Below are positions 34,472 through 43,302 of a stretch of 64,000 bases of DNA, in pieces (the stretch's first letter is position 1; every line of letters begins with the position of its first letter). This DNA is from an uncultured Roseobacter sp. (GTDB lineage Bacteria > Pseudomonadota > Alphaproteobacteria > Rhodobacterales > Rhodobacteraceae): NCBI RefSeq assembly GCF_947499265.1, contig NZ_CANMNK010000003.1:434001-498000 (forward strand). Reading direction: 5' to 3'. A model generated the notes under the pieces. It saw only the letters and a list, made by a program, of their open reading frames with translations. It was not told the origin of the DNA and searched no databases. The position numbers and the translations under genes were made by a program.

Positions 34472-35529
34472 GATATCCCCTCCTGGCCCGGCGCGGGCAC
34501 GGGTTCGACATAGGTGCCCGGCGGGTTTGCCTTGACGTCCACCAGGACGGCGGTGCCCTCGGTCTTCAGATTATAGGTCGGTACCTTCTCGGTGAAGGGA
34601 GCGGGCGACCGGCCGGAAGCCACGTCATATTGGAAACCGTGCCAGGGACAGGTCACCAGACAATCGATGATCTTCCCCTCACCCAAAGGCCCGTTCTGAT
34701 GCGCACAGGCGTTGGAAATGGCGCTGAGCTTGCCAGCGTTGAGATACACGGCGACACGGTCGCCGCCCGCCAGCAACTTGATCTTGGCAAACCCGTCTTT
34801 CATCTCCGAAACATCACAGACATGCACCCATTCGGTTGTCGGCGCCAGGAGCGCCTGATCCGCGCGCCGCTCCTGCAGCGCCGCCATCAGATGCAGCCCG
34901 CCGACCAAGACCGCGCCACCCATGAAAATCCCCGTGAAAACATGGTTCTGCTGGTCTTGCAGGATGCCGAAAGACACATGCGCGACAACCGACAGATAGG
35001 CGGGGTAGATCAGGTAATGGATGCGTTTCCACAGCGGCGGGCTGAGGAATTTCATCCAGAAATCATGACTCGTGGCCGCCAGCACGATCAGAATGAAGAG
35101 CGCAAAGATCCCGAAGGCCTCAAACGGAAACCCGGCGAGTTGGCTGTAGCTGGTATTGGCAAAGAGCAGCGCCTCGTATTTGTTCGACGACGAAAAGGCA
35201 AAATACCAATCCACGATATAGCCCGCGTGGGTGATCGCCACGAAGGTGGTCATCACACCGAAATGCCGCCGGTTGTAGAGCAGCGGCAGGAACCGCGGAT
35301 CGAGCCGCGCCAGAGGTCCGATGCACAAGATCACCGTCAGCATGACAAAGGCGCAGGCCCCGAAGGCGCGGGCATTGTGCACCTGGCTGTTGATCGGGCG
35401 CTCATGGCTCAGAATGTCCGGCGCGGCGTAGAGGAAGACATAAAGAAAGAGCGCGACCCCCAGCAGCATCACCGCGTCATAGATATACTTGTTCGTGTTC
35501 CACTGAACGGGAATGTACTTGACGCTCAT
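34468..35529 (-). CDS. ferric-reductase/YedZ-like membrane cytochrome fused to a C-terminal Rieske domain
   Basis: This 353-residue protein starts at ATG 35529. Residues about 15-215 form a six-span ferric-reductase-like (YedZ/MsrQ-like) membrane domain with candidate heme ligands His89, His101, His155, His171 and His184. Residues about 233-335 form a Rieske [2Fe-2S] domain with Cys275-Ala-His277 and Cys294-Pro-Trp-His297. It could link cytosolic or periplasmic Rieske electron carriers to heme and the quinone pool. Overlaps both neighbours by four bases. Confidence 0.85.
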   Translation of the reverse strand: MSVKYIPVQWNTNKYIYDAVMLLGVALFLYVFLYAAPDILSHERPINSQVHNARAFGACAFVMLTVILCIGPLARLDPRFLPLLYNRRHFGVMTTFVAITHAGYIVDWYFAFSSSNKYEALLFANTSYSQLAGFPFEAFGIFALFILIVLAATSHDFWMKFLSPPLWKRIHYLIYPAYLSVVAHVSFGILQDQQNHVFTGIFMGGAVLVGGLHLMAALQERRADQALLAPTTEWVHVCDVSEMKDGFAKIKLLAGGDRVAVYLNAGKLSAISNACAHQNGPLGEGKIIDCLVTCPWHGFQYDVASGRSPAPFTEKVPTYNLKTEGTAVLVDVKANPPGTYVEPVPAPGQEGIS

Positions 35530-35903
35530 TGGCTGACCTCCGCTGGCGCGGACAGGCGCACCGGGGCAATCTCCACCGGCCAGGTCTGGCGCAGGGTGAG
35601 CCCGGTCACAATGATCACGCAGATGCCAATGGGCAGGATCCATCCAACGGCATAATGCGATTTGCGCGGCGGATCATAGCGCCGGGTCCAGAGCTCCCGG
35701 CCCGTCTCGTAGAGATACCACCGCCACAAAACCAGCGGCCAGATGACCAGAATGCCAGGAATGAGCAGCGGCCTGAAAATATAGGCCTCGCGTGCATCCT
35801 CATCGATCCGGTCCATGCCGATGGTCAGAAAAATCGCGGCCACCACCGCCCCGATGCTGCCCCAGATCCGCAGCCCCATCAGGATCGCCTCTGCCTGGTT
35901 CAT
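35526..35903 (-). CDS. three-span membrane protein of the Rieske operon
   Basis: This 125-residue protein starts at ATG 35903; an upstream extension to 35954 would overlap the preceding gene further. It has three hydrophobic segments, near residues 8-30, 41-60 and 83-102, with a charged loop YDPPRKSHYA. No known family is apparent. Four-base overlaps on both sides (ATGA) make it an integral part of the operon, probably a membrane partner of the YedZ-like protein. Confidence 0.7.
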   Translation of the reverse strand: MNQAEAILMGLRIWGSIGAVVAAIFLTIGMDRIDEDAREAYIFRPLLIPGILVIWPLVLWRWYLYETGRELWTRRYDPPRKSHYAVGWILPIGICVIIVTGLTLRQTWPVEIAPVRLSAPAEVSQ

Positions 35904-37510
35904 GCAACGCCTCCGAAAGTCACGCCTGAGATCTCCGACATCTCCTTTTTCCACGTGGTCAGGTCATCATGATTGAACTGCGACAGGTGACTGTGACCAC
36001 AGGCCCGGGCCATCACCTGCATCAATTCGACCGATGCCTCAAAGAAGTTTGCCAACTGGCGCGCGGATTTCTCGACAACGATACGGTTGACCAGATGCGG
36101 CTTTTGCGTGGCAATGCCCACGGGGCAATTGTTGGTATGACAAGCGCGCATGGCCAGACAGCCGATGGCCTGCATCGCCGAATTCGAAATGGCAATCGCA
36201 TCCGCGCCAAGCGCCATGGCCTTGATGAAATCCGCGGGTTTGCGCAGGCCGCCGGTGATGACCAGCGTCACGTCGCCCCGCTCCAACCGGTCCAGATGCG
36301 CCCGCGCACGGGCCAGCGCGGGGATGGTCGGCACCGAGATATTGTCGCGGAAAATCACCGGGGCGGCCCCTGTGCCGCCGCCGCGCCCGTCCAGAATGAT
36401 ATAATCCACCCCGACAGCGAGGGCCGCGTCGATGTCTTTCTCGATATGCTGGGCGCTGAGCTTGTAGCCGACGGGAATGCCGCCCGTGCGGTCGCGCACC
36501 TCATCGGCGAAATCCTTGATCTGCGCGGGATCGGTCCAATCGGGAAACCGCGGCGGCGAGATCGCGTCCTGCCCTTCATCCAGGCTGCGGACTTCGGCGA
36601 TCTTGCCCTGGACCTTGGCACCCGGCAGATGCCCGCCGGTGCCCGTCTTGGCGCCCTGCCCGCCCTTGAAGTGAAAGGCCTGCACCTTGTCGAGCTTGTC
36701 CCAGCTGAAACCAAAACGCGCGGACGCGAGTTCGTAGAAATACCGCGCATTGGCCTCCTGCTCTTCGGGCAGCATGCCGCCTTCGCCGGAACAGATGCCC
36801 GTGCCCGCAATCTCAGCGCCGCGCGCCAGGGCAATCTTGGCAGGCTCAGAGAGCGCGCCAAACGACATGTCAGACACGAACAGCGGAATATCCAGCCGCA
36901 GCGGTTTTTGCGCATTCGGGCCGATCACCACCTCGGTGCCCACCGGCGTGTCCTCCAACAGCGGCGGTTTCGCCAGTTGCGCGGTCAGCAGCTGGATGTC
37001 ATCCCAATCCGGCAATTCCGCGCGCAGCACCCCCATGGCATCGACAACGCCGTGATGCCCGGTCTTGCTGAGCCCGTCGCGAGCATATTGCTGGATCAAA
37101 CCGGTGTAGGGCTCGCCTGTGTCGCCATGGCTCGGGTCTGCATATAGGCCCAGATAAGCATCGCGGTTGTAGGGCTGCGGATTGTCAAAACCCCATTGGT
37201 TGATCTCATCGGCATCAACCATGATCCGGTCGTCTTCGATCCAGGATTTGAACTTCGGCAGCGCTTCGTCATTGGCATAGGACGACACACCGCTGTCCAG
37301 CCGGTAATCCCAATCGTGCACGCCACAGATCAGATCCTTGCCACGCACATGGCCATCCGCCATCAGCGCACCCCGGTGCAGACAGCGCCCGTAGAACACC
37401 GAAACCTCATCGTCGAACCGCACCACCACCAGATCAACCTCGCCCACCAACGCATATTGAGGATCACGGTCCGGCAAGGTGGAAAGGGTTGCAACGAGCG
37501 TCGGTATCAT
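35900..37510 (-). CDS. Rieske domain fused to a glutamate-synthase-like FMN/3Fe-4S domain
   Basis: This 536-residue fusion begins at ATG 37510, preceded by AAGGA; an ATG at 37528 is possible. Residues about 1-105 form a Rieske domain with Cys43-Leu-His45 and Cys62-Gly-Val-His65. Residues about 150-500 match the FMN-binding domain of glutamate synthase, with the 3Fe-4S ligands Cys451, Cys457 and Cys462 in CLAMRACHTNNCPVGIATQ. There is no glutaminase domain, so it is not a complete GltB. It is the first gene of the six-gene operon. The reaction is unknown; archaeal-type GltS, N-methylglutamate synthase subunits and other FMN enzymes share this fold. Confidence 0.85.
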   Translation of the reverse strand: MIPTLVATLSTLPDRDPQYALVGEVDLVVVRFDDEVSVFYGRCLHRGALMADGHVRGKDLICGVHDWDYRLDSGVSSYANDEALPKFKSWIEDDRIMVDADEINQWGFDNPQPYNRDAYLGLYADPSHGDTGEPYTGLIQQYARDGLSKTGHHGVVDAMGVLRAELPDWDDIQLLTAQLAKPPLLEDTPVGTEVVIGPNAQKPLRLDIPLFVSDMSFGALSEPAKIALARGAEIAGTGICSGEGGMLPEEQEANARYFYELASARFGFSWDKLDKVQAFHFKGGQGAKTGTGGHLPGAKVQGKIAEVRSLDEGQDAISPPRFPDWTDPAQIKDFADEVRDRTGGIPVGYKLSAQHIEKDIDAALAVGVDYIILDGRGGGTGAAPVIFRDNISVPTIPALARARAHLDRLERGDVTLVITGGLRKPADFIKAMALGADAIAISNSAMQAIGCLAMRACHTNNCPVGIATQKPHLVNRIVVEKSARQLANFFEASVELMQVMARACGHSHLSQFNHDDLTTWKKEMSEISGVTFGGVA

Positions 37511-37737
37511 AGTCAAAATCCTTGTCATACCTGGGGTCTTGGCCGCACCGCTGCGGGCACATATGCCTGAGTTTTCCCAAGATGCTATGCAATCTGTCGC
37601 CATGCCAAATCACAATTTCTGCCTGCAGGGTATTTTTGGCGCTATTGCGCCTGTTGTTGTTTTTCCGCGTCAGTGCGGTGGTGCTGGAGGGTAAGGTGCT
37701 CGCGTGGCAACCAGACGCCGATTGACTACCCCCCGCG

Positions 37738-39252
37738 TTACGGACCTGATCGGCCAGACAACAGCGGATTGTTTTTGACCGCCCGCACCCCTGCGCGCGC
37801 AATCGCGACGATTGTCAAAAGGGTCAGTGTCCAGAAAAACCAGGTGATCGGACCGCGCACCAGGATCGTCGGATCGCTCCCCGACATCAGCATGGATTGG
37901 CGGAAGTTATCCTCCAGCAAGGGCCCCAGAATGAAAGCAATCAGAAAGGGCGCCGCCGGGATGTGATAACGCACCATCAGATATCCGACCCAGCCCATCG
38001 CGAACATCACGCCCACGTCGAAGATGTTGTTGTTCACCGCAAAGACGCCGTAGATGCACAGCACCAGCACCGCCGGGATCAGGATGCGTTTGGGGATGTC
38101 GGCCACATATTTGAACCCGCGAATGGCCACGGAGCCGATCATGAAGAGGAAGACGGAACTGACGATCAACCCGATAAAGAGGCCATAGATGATGTCCACA
38201 TTCAGGATGAACATCATCGGGCCGGGCTGCAGACCGTGGATCATGAAAGCCCCGATGATGATTGCGGTGATGACGTCGCCCGGCACCCCAAGGGCCAGCA
38301 GCGGGATCAGGGTGGCACCCGCGACACCGTTGTTGCCCGCCTCGGAAGCCGCGACGCCTTCGATTTCGCCCTTGCCGAAGTTTTCCTTGTTTTTCGAGGT
38401 GCGGCGCGCCTCCGAATAGCTGAGGAAAGCCGATGGGGCGGCACCGATGCCCGGGATGGACCCCAGAAAGACGCCGATGAAACTACCGCGCACGATGGAT
38501 TTGAAGCTGCGTCGGTAGTCGGCGAAAGAAACCCAGTTCTTGCCCAGCGAACGGGTCTTGCCGACATGCGCCGTGGGATGCCAGACCATCGCCAGAATTT
38601 CGGGGATCGCGAAAAGCCCGATCAGGACAGCGATGAAATTGAGGCCCCCCATCATGTTCGGATCACCGAAGGTGAAGCGGTTGGTGCCATAGACCAGATC
38701 AAGCCCGATGGTGGCCAGCAAGAGCCCCAGGAGCGCCGATAGCGCGCCACGCAACAGGCTTTCCCCCGACACGCCCGCGATGATGGTCAGGGAAAACAGG
38801 ATCAGCGTGAAAAATTCCGGCGGCCCAAAGCTGAGCGCGAAAGACGCCAGCCAGCCCGCAAAGAGAATGAGCGCGAGGTTGGAGATCACATCTGCCGTGC
38901 AGGACGCCCAGAGCGCCATGCCCAGCGCCCGGCCCGCCTCGCCCTTTTCCGCCATGGGGTAGCCGTCGAGGATCGTGGCCGAAGAGGCCGGTGTGCCCGG
39001 TGTCTTGATCAGGATTGCCGGGATCGACCCGCCAAAAATGCCGCCCTTGTAGACGCCGAGCAGCAGCAGAATGCCGGTGATCGGCTGCATGGCAAAGGTG
39101 AAGGGCAGCGTTAGCGCCACGGCCATGGTGGCAGACATGCCGGGGATCGCCCCGCCGACCACGCCGATGGCGACACCGACAAAAAGCGCAAGGAACGCTT
39201 CGATGTTGCCGACAAGGCTCAGACCCGCCGCGATGCTGTCGAGAAAACTCAT
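37738..39252 (-). CDS. tripartite tricarboxylate transporter large permease (TctA)
   Basis: This 504-residue, about 12-span membrane protein has the TctA signature: GGAIPGMSATMAVALTLP near residue 34 and GGSIPAILIKTPGTPASSAT near residue 73. It imports a carboxylate together with TctB and TctC. It overlaps the tctB gene by four bases. The substrate is unknown. The LysR gene is divergent from the binding-protein gene, and the SDH/fumarase-like genes nearby suggest a substituted di- or tricarboxylate. Confidence 0.9.
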   Translation of the reverse strand: MSFLDSIAAGLSLVGNIEAFLALFVGVAIGVVGGAIPGMSATMAVALTLPFTFAMQPITGILLLLGVYKGGIFGGSIPAILIKTPGTPASSATILDGYPMAEKGEAGRALGMALWASCTADVISNLALILFAGWLASFALSFGPPEFFTLILFSLTIIAGVSGESLLRGALSALLGLLLATIGLDLVYGTNRFTFGDPNMMGGLNFIAVLIGLFAIPEILAMVWHPTAHVGKTRSLGKNWVSFADYRRSFKSIVRGSFIGVFLGSIPGIGAAPSAFLSYSEARRTSKNKENFGKGEIEGVAASEAGNNGVAGATLIPLLALGVPGDVITAIIIGAFMIHGLQPGPMMFILNVDIIYGLFIGLIVSSVFLFMIGSVAIRGFKYVADIPKRILIPAVLVLCIYGVFAVNNNIFDVGVMFAMGWVGYLMVRYHIPAAPFLIAFILGPLLEDNFRQSMLMSGSDPTILVRGPITWFFWTLTLLTIVAIARAGVRAVKNNPLLSGRSGP

Positions 39253-39740
39253 GGCAGCCTCAGAAACTCACCCTGCGGGATGGCGACCCCCGCCACATGG
39301 GCAAAAAATGCATAAAGCACCAGCGGCACAATTACCGCGCAGACAATGGCGGTGATCGGGTGGCGCGTGCGGACCAGAAACGCAGAGGCGACAAACACCA
39401 GCATGGAGGTCAGTACCATACCGAGCCTGGGCAGCAGGAACATCGTCAGCCCCATGAGCACGGCCATGGCCGCAAGTCTGAGCCAGGCCGCGCCGGTATC
39501 CTCGATCGGGTCATTGACCGGTTCATCCGTACCTTGCATCTGCAAACCGGAAAAGATCAGACCAAGCCCCGTCAAGCCGGTGAACCCCGCGAGCGCGTAG
39601 GGCCAAAAGAGCGGCGACAGGACGATATTGCCCACATTGCTGGGCGAGGAAACCCATTGCGGAATGGCGAAAAGGGCAAGGAACGCAGCCACGATCAGGG
39701 CACCGCCCCCCAGACGCAACTGCACCTGTCGTTGTGTCAT
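39249..39740 (-). CDS. tripartite tricarboxylate transporter small permease (TctB)
   Basis: This 163-residue protein has four membrane segments in the TctB arrangement, with a polar loop QGTDEPVNDPIEDTG in the middle. It pairs with TctA, whose start overlaps its stop (ATGA). It is separated from the binding-protein gene by an intrinsic terminator-like hairpin. Confidence 0.82.
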   Translation of the reverse strand: MTQRQVQLRLGGGALIVAAFLALFAIPQWVSSPSNVGNIVLSPLFWPYALAGFTGLTGLGLIFSGLQMQGTDEPVNDPIEDTGAAWLRLAAMAVLMGLTMFLLPRLGMVLTSMLVFVASAFLVRTRHPITAIVCAVIVPLVLYAFFAHVAGVAIPQGEFLRLP

Positions 39741-39774
39741 CTACACCCCTCCCATCCGGAGTCCGCACCATAAA

Positions 39775-39805
39775 AAACGCCGGACCATCGCGCGGTCCGG
39801 CGTTT
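39775..39805 (-). terminator. intrinsic terminator between tctC and tctB
   Basis: A perfect 12-bp stem, AAACGCCGGACC / GGTCCGGCGTTT, with a seven-base loop lies 29 bases after tctC on the minus strand and is followed by TTTTTTA. It is inside the tctCBA operon, so it should lower permease transcription relative to the binding protein. Confidence 0.85.
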
Positions 39806-39834
39806 CAGCGTCGTGGATCGGCAAGGCCGCCCGC

Positions 39835-40809
39835 CTAGCCTTCAATCCTCATGCCCAAATCGTCAACAAGTTTCCGGAAGGTGTCGTATTGCGCCCGGAT
39901 GAATTCGTTTGCCTCCTCGGGCGACATGACCCGAATGATCGACCCGCGCGCCTCCATGGAGCTGACGAACTCCTCATCCGCAGCGGCGGCTGTCATCCAC
40001 TCGCCCCATTTGTCGGCAACCTCATCCGGCAACCCTGCAGGCCCGGCGATGCCCGTCCAGCCGACCATCTGCTCCAGCTCCGGATGCCCCAGCGATGTCG
40101 CCGTCGGCGCATCAAAACCCTCGACGGGCTCGGCGGTGGTGACCATCAGCGCCCGCATCTGGCCATTGGCCACAAAGCTCGCCAGCGCCGAGCTGTTGGT
40201 GCAGAGGAAATCCGCCGTCCCATTCAGAACAGCTGTGGCCGCAGCCCCGCCGCCCTGCTGCGGAATATGCGTCGCAGCATTGGCCGCATCTTCCAGCCCG
40301 AAGGCATTTAGGACCATCGCCGCCGCCAGATGCGGCCCCGAGCCGACACCGGAAGACGAAAAGCTCAGACCATCGCCCTTGGCCGCCGCCAGCACGTCCT
40401 CCATCGACATCAGGTCGGAGGTCGCAGAGACCACGCAGGCAAAGGGGTTGATCTCGTAAACGGTGACAAAGCGGAAATCGTCGAGCGTATAGGGCAGCGT
40501 CGCTTTCATCGCCGGGTTCACCGAATGCGATCCCACGCGCGCAAAGAGCATCGTGTAGCCATCCTCCTTGGCGTTTTGCACGGCAACCGATCCTGTCGCC
40601 CCCCCCGCGCCCGTCACATTCGCCATGACCAGAGGCTTGCCCACCGCCGCCCCCAGCGGCTCTGCAATTGTCCGCGCGGAGATATCGGTGGCACCGCCCG
40701 CACCGTAGGGAATAACCATATTAATGGGCCGTTCAGGATACTCCGCAAGCGCCGCGCCAGCGATCCCAAGGCTCAAAGCGCAGACCGCGCCGAGTGTTCT
40801 AAAAGACAT
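39835..40809 (-). CDS. tripartite tricarboxylate transporter binding protein (TctC/Bug family)
   Basis: This 324-residue periplasmic protein has a signal peptide (cleavage near ALA-EY, residue 23). The Bug-family pattern is clear: YPERPINMVIPYGAGGATD at the mature start, then an NVTGAGGATGSVAV segment. It binds a carboxylate for the TctAB permease. The ATG at 40809 follows GGGAGGAA; an in-frame ATG 27 bases upstream is disfavoured. Divergent from the LysR gene. Confidence 0.9.
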   Translation of the reverse strand: MSFRTLGAVCALSLGIAGAALAEYPERPINMVIPYGAGGATDISARTIAEPLGAAVGKPLVMANVTGAGGATGSVAVQNAKEDGYTMLFARVGSHSVNPAMKATLPYTLDDFRFVTVYEINPFACVVSATSDLMSMEDVLAAAKGDGLSFSSSGVGSGPHLAAAMVLNAFGLEDAANAATHIPQQGGGAAATAVLNGTADFLCTNSSALASFVANGQMRALMVTTAEPVEGFDAPTATSLGHPELEQMVGWTGIAGPAGLPDEVADKWGEWMTAAAADEEFVSSMEARGSIIRVMSPEEANEFIRAQYDTFRKLVDDLGMRIEG

Positions 40810-40925
40810 CGTATTCCTCCCAGTATGACCGGCCATTCGGACCCCCCGGGCGAAGCCGATGGCGCCCTTGACAATTGGTAACGTTAAGACATGCTTTATA
40901 GAAGTAATAATAAATTACAAAATCC

Positions 40926-40940
40926 GTTAGCCAAGCTAAC
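40926..40940. promoter_or_regulatory. LysR-type operator (T-N11-A) between tctC and lysR
   Basis: The perfect inverted repeat GTTAGC-CAA-GCTAAC contains a T-N11-A LysR box and lies 18 bases before the LysR gene start. A second palindrome, TAACGTTA, lies at 40879-40886, closer to tctC. Together they look like recognition and activation sites for the divergent regulator. Confidence 0.6.
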
Positions 40941-40958
40941 ACAAAAGGCACATATCCC

Positions 40959-41867
40959 ATGTCCATTCGCACCTTGCGAACGCTTATCGCCGTGCATGAT
41001 CACAAAACCTTCAGCGCGGCGGCGGATGCCGTCTACGTGACCCATGCCGCGGTCAGCCAGCAGATGCGCGGTCTGGAAGAAAGCTGGGGCGTGCAGCTTT
41101 TTGATCGATCGAAACGCACGCCGGAACTGACGCCATTGGGCCGTGCATTGGTGGCCAAAGCGCGCGATGTGGTTCGGGACTATGATCAGATGCTGCCTTC
41201 CGTGCTGGGCGAAAGCAGCGTCAGCGGCGAGGTCAAACTGGGCGCGCTGCCGACCACACTGACGACGCTGGTGCCCTCTGCCATATCGATGCTGGTGAAA
41301 ACCTACCCCCAAGTGCATGTCCGGCTCTTTCCCGGTCTGACGAACCAATTGATGTCGCAGCTGGAACGCGGGGCGCTGGATGCCGCCCTTGTAACCCGTC
41401 CCCAATTGATGCCGCCGGGGTTTGAATTCCGCGAGATTGCAGAGGAGCCCCTGCAACTGCTGGCCTCTCTGGACACTGGCAGCGATGATCCGTTTGAGCT
41501 GCTCGCGAAACACCCCTTTATCCGCTTTAACCGCGAGGCCGTGGTGGGCCATATGATCGAAAGCTGGCTGCAACGAAAAAACATCCGCGTGAACGAGGCG
41601 ATGGAACTGGACAGTCTGGAAGCGATTTCAAGCATGGTCTACGCCAATCTTGGCGTCGCAATCGCGCCCAGACGCGCGGTGCAGCCAAACAACCCCCTGC
41701 CGCTCAAGCGTTTACCCCTTGGCGAAGACGCGCCCATCCGGCGTCTGGGCCTCGCCTACCCGCAGGATACCGCGCGCGGTCGGGTTCTGAGCGAATTGCA
41801 CAGCATCTGCCTGCGCTCGGTCACCATCGGTGCCTTCGGCCCCTCCCCTCTGGCCACCGCTGAATGA
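40959..41867 (+). CDS. LysR-family regulator of the tctCBA genes
   Basis: This 302-residue regulator has an N-terminal HTH (FSAAADAVYVTHAAVSQQMRGLEESWG, read as FSAAADAVYVTHAAVSQQ then MRGLEESWG) and a periplasmic-binding-like effector domain from about residue 90. It is divergent from tctC with a matching operator in between, so it probably activates the transporter when the substrate is present. It overlaps the exporter gene downstream by four bases. Confidence 0.87.
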   Translation: MSIRTLRTLIAVHDHKTFSAAADAVYVTHAAVSQQMRGLEESWGVQLFDRSKRTPELTPLGRALVAKARDVVRDYDQMLPSVLGESSVSGEVKLGALPTTLTTLVPSAISMLVKTYPQVHVRLFPGLTNQLMSQLERGALDAALVTRPQLMPPGFEFREIAEEPLQLLASLDTGSDDPFELLAKHPFIRFNREAVVGHMIESWLQRKNIRVNEAMELDSLEAISSMVYANLGVAIAPRRAVQPNNPLPLKRLPLGEDAPIRRLGLAYPQDTARGRVLSELHSICLRSVTIGAFGPSPLATAE

Positions 41868-42607
41868 CATCCCAGGAAATGACATTTCTGATCATTGGCG
41901 GTCTCGCGGGCGGCTTCATCAACGGGCTTGCCGGATTTGGCACGTCCCTTTTTGCGCTGGGGTTTTTCCTGACGGTGGTACCCGCCGTTGAAGCGGTTGC
42001 GATCACGGTTGCCATTTCAGTGGTCAGCGGATTGCAGGGGTTGTGGATCGTGCGCCATTCGCTGACACAGAACCCGCGGCGCCTTGCGCGCTTCCTCTTC
42101 CCGGCCATCCTTGGCATCCCGCTGGGCGTCGCCTCGCTGAAGCAAATCGATGTCTCCGTGCTGAAATACCTCATCGCCTTCTTTCTTATTCTCTACGGCG
42201 GTTTTTTCACTTTCCGGCGCACCTTGCCCAAAATCGACCGGCCCACGCCGTTCATCGATTGCACGATTGGGTTCTGCGCCGGAATCCTGGGCGGTGCGGC
42301 ATCGCTGTCGGGCGCGTTGCCCACCATGTGGTGTTCCATGCGCGCCTGGCCCAAATATGAAACACGCGCTGTGTTGCAGCCCTTTAACGTGACCGTGCTG
42401 GCCCTGACGGCCCTCGTACTGGCCTGGGGTGGCGCCTATCATCAGCGCACATTATTGCAACTCTGTATCGCAGTACCTTCCGCGATCCTGGCGGCACAGG
42501 TCGGGATCATCGTCTTTCGCAGGCTGACGGACGACGTCTTTCGCAGATTGCTGATCGCGATCTGCCTGATCTCAGGCACCGTCTTGCTCTTGCGTGAGCT
42601 TCTTTAA
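41864..42607 (+). CDS. TauE/SafE-family membrane protein
   Basis: This 247-residue membrane protein has about eight spans and TauE/SafE features (GLAGGFINGLAGFGTSLFAL at the start, GFCAGILGGAASLSGALP in the middle). The family exports or imports sulfonates and other organic anions. It is translationally coupled to the LysR gene (ATGA). It may export an overflow product of the carboxylate pathway or be a second permease. It converges on the hydro-lyase operon. Confidence 0.82.
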   Translation: MTSQEMTFLIIGGLAGGFINGLAGFGTSLFALGFFLTVVPAVEAVAITVAISVVSGLQGLWIVRHSLTQNPRRLARFLFPAILGIPLGVASLKQIDVSVLKYLIAFFLILYGGFFTFRRTLPKIDRPTPFIDCTIGFCAGILGGAASLSGALPTMWCSMRAWPKYETRAVLQPFNVTVLALTALVLAWGGAYHQRTLLQLCIAVPSAILAAQVGIIVFRRLTDDVFRRLLIAICLISGTVLLLRELL

Positions 42608-42633
42608 CGCCAAAGCCCCCGCACCAAGCGCCG

Positions 42634-43302
42634 TTAGCCGATAACCTCGTCGGAACGATCATCGGTTTCGCCATAGCGCTTCAACACCGCAGGTTTCGTG
42701 CCTTCATAAACCCGGTCAAGATTTTGCACAATCTTGGCGTTTTCACGCTCAAACAAACACTCACCGGCCATGTTCGACGCCACGATGAACGGCCCCATGC
42801 GGCGCGCCCGGATCACCCACATCGCCTGCGCGATGCCCAGTTCTTCATGCCAATGCACGGCCTCCACGGTCTCCACCCCGCGCCCCAGCAGCGCACCGGT
42901 GCCGTAGCCGACCGTGGACAGATAGACCGCGCCATTCGGCACGAAATATTCTTTGTAGTCCTTGGACGACATGCCGCCCTTGCCGATGATCAGCCGGGCG
43001 CCGGTCTTGGCCATCCATTCGGGCAACCACTTGGCAAAACGGAAGCTCGCCGTGGCCGTCACCGCCCCCAGATCAAAGGAGCCATCCTCGCGGATCACCG
43101 CCGCAGGGGAGCAATGGAAGTTCGCAGCACTTTGCGAGGGCAGTTCCATCGGGATGTTGGCCTTGTCCTCCAGCGCGCGCATGTAAACGCCTTCGCGCGC
43201 GGTGTAGATCAACCCATCAAGGTAGACGATATCCCCCAACCGCAGATCGGCAATCGCTTCGGCGGTGGGGGTGGCGGAAAGGGTGACTTCGCGGATTTTC
43301 AT
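42634..43302 (-). CDS. class I fumarase/tartrate dehydratase-like beta subunit
   Basis: This 222-residue protein matches the C-terminal (beta) part of class I fumarases: an early LRLGDIVYLDGLIYTAREG, then GKGGMSSKDYKEYF and the GYGTGAL region. It forms the active site with the alpha subunit. The start is ATG 43302, overlapping the alpha-subunit stop. Members of this family hydrate fumarate, mesaconate or tartrate-related acids. The co-transcribed SDH-like genes point to a substituted fumarate, by inference. Confidence 0.85.
   Translation of the reverse strand: MKIREVTLSATPTAEAIADLRLGDIVYLDGLIYTAREGVYMRALEDKANIPMELPSQSAANFHCSPAAVIREDGSFDLGAVTATASFRFAKWLPEWMAKTGARLIIGKGGMSSKDYKEYFVPNGAVYLSTVGYGTGALLGRGVETVEAVHWHEELGIAQAMWVIRARRMGPFIVASNMAGECLFERENAKIVQNLDRVYEGTKPAVLKRYGETDDRSDEVIG

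Noticed and set aside
33830-34513. Plus-strand frame of 227 codons opposite the CxxxC protein gene
   Set aside because: Antisense shadow; the minus-strand frame has membrane span, motifs and operon overlaps.
37638-37651. GGCGC-TATT-GCGCC hairpin followed by a TG/T-rich stretch on the plus strand
   Set aside because: The genes on both sides read on the minus strand, where no T-run follows, so it is not a useful terminator; the stem is only five pairs.
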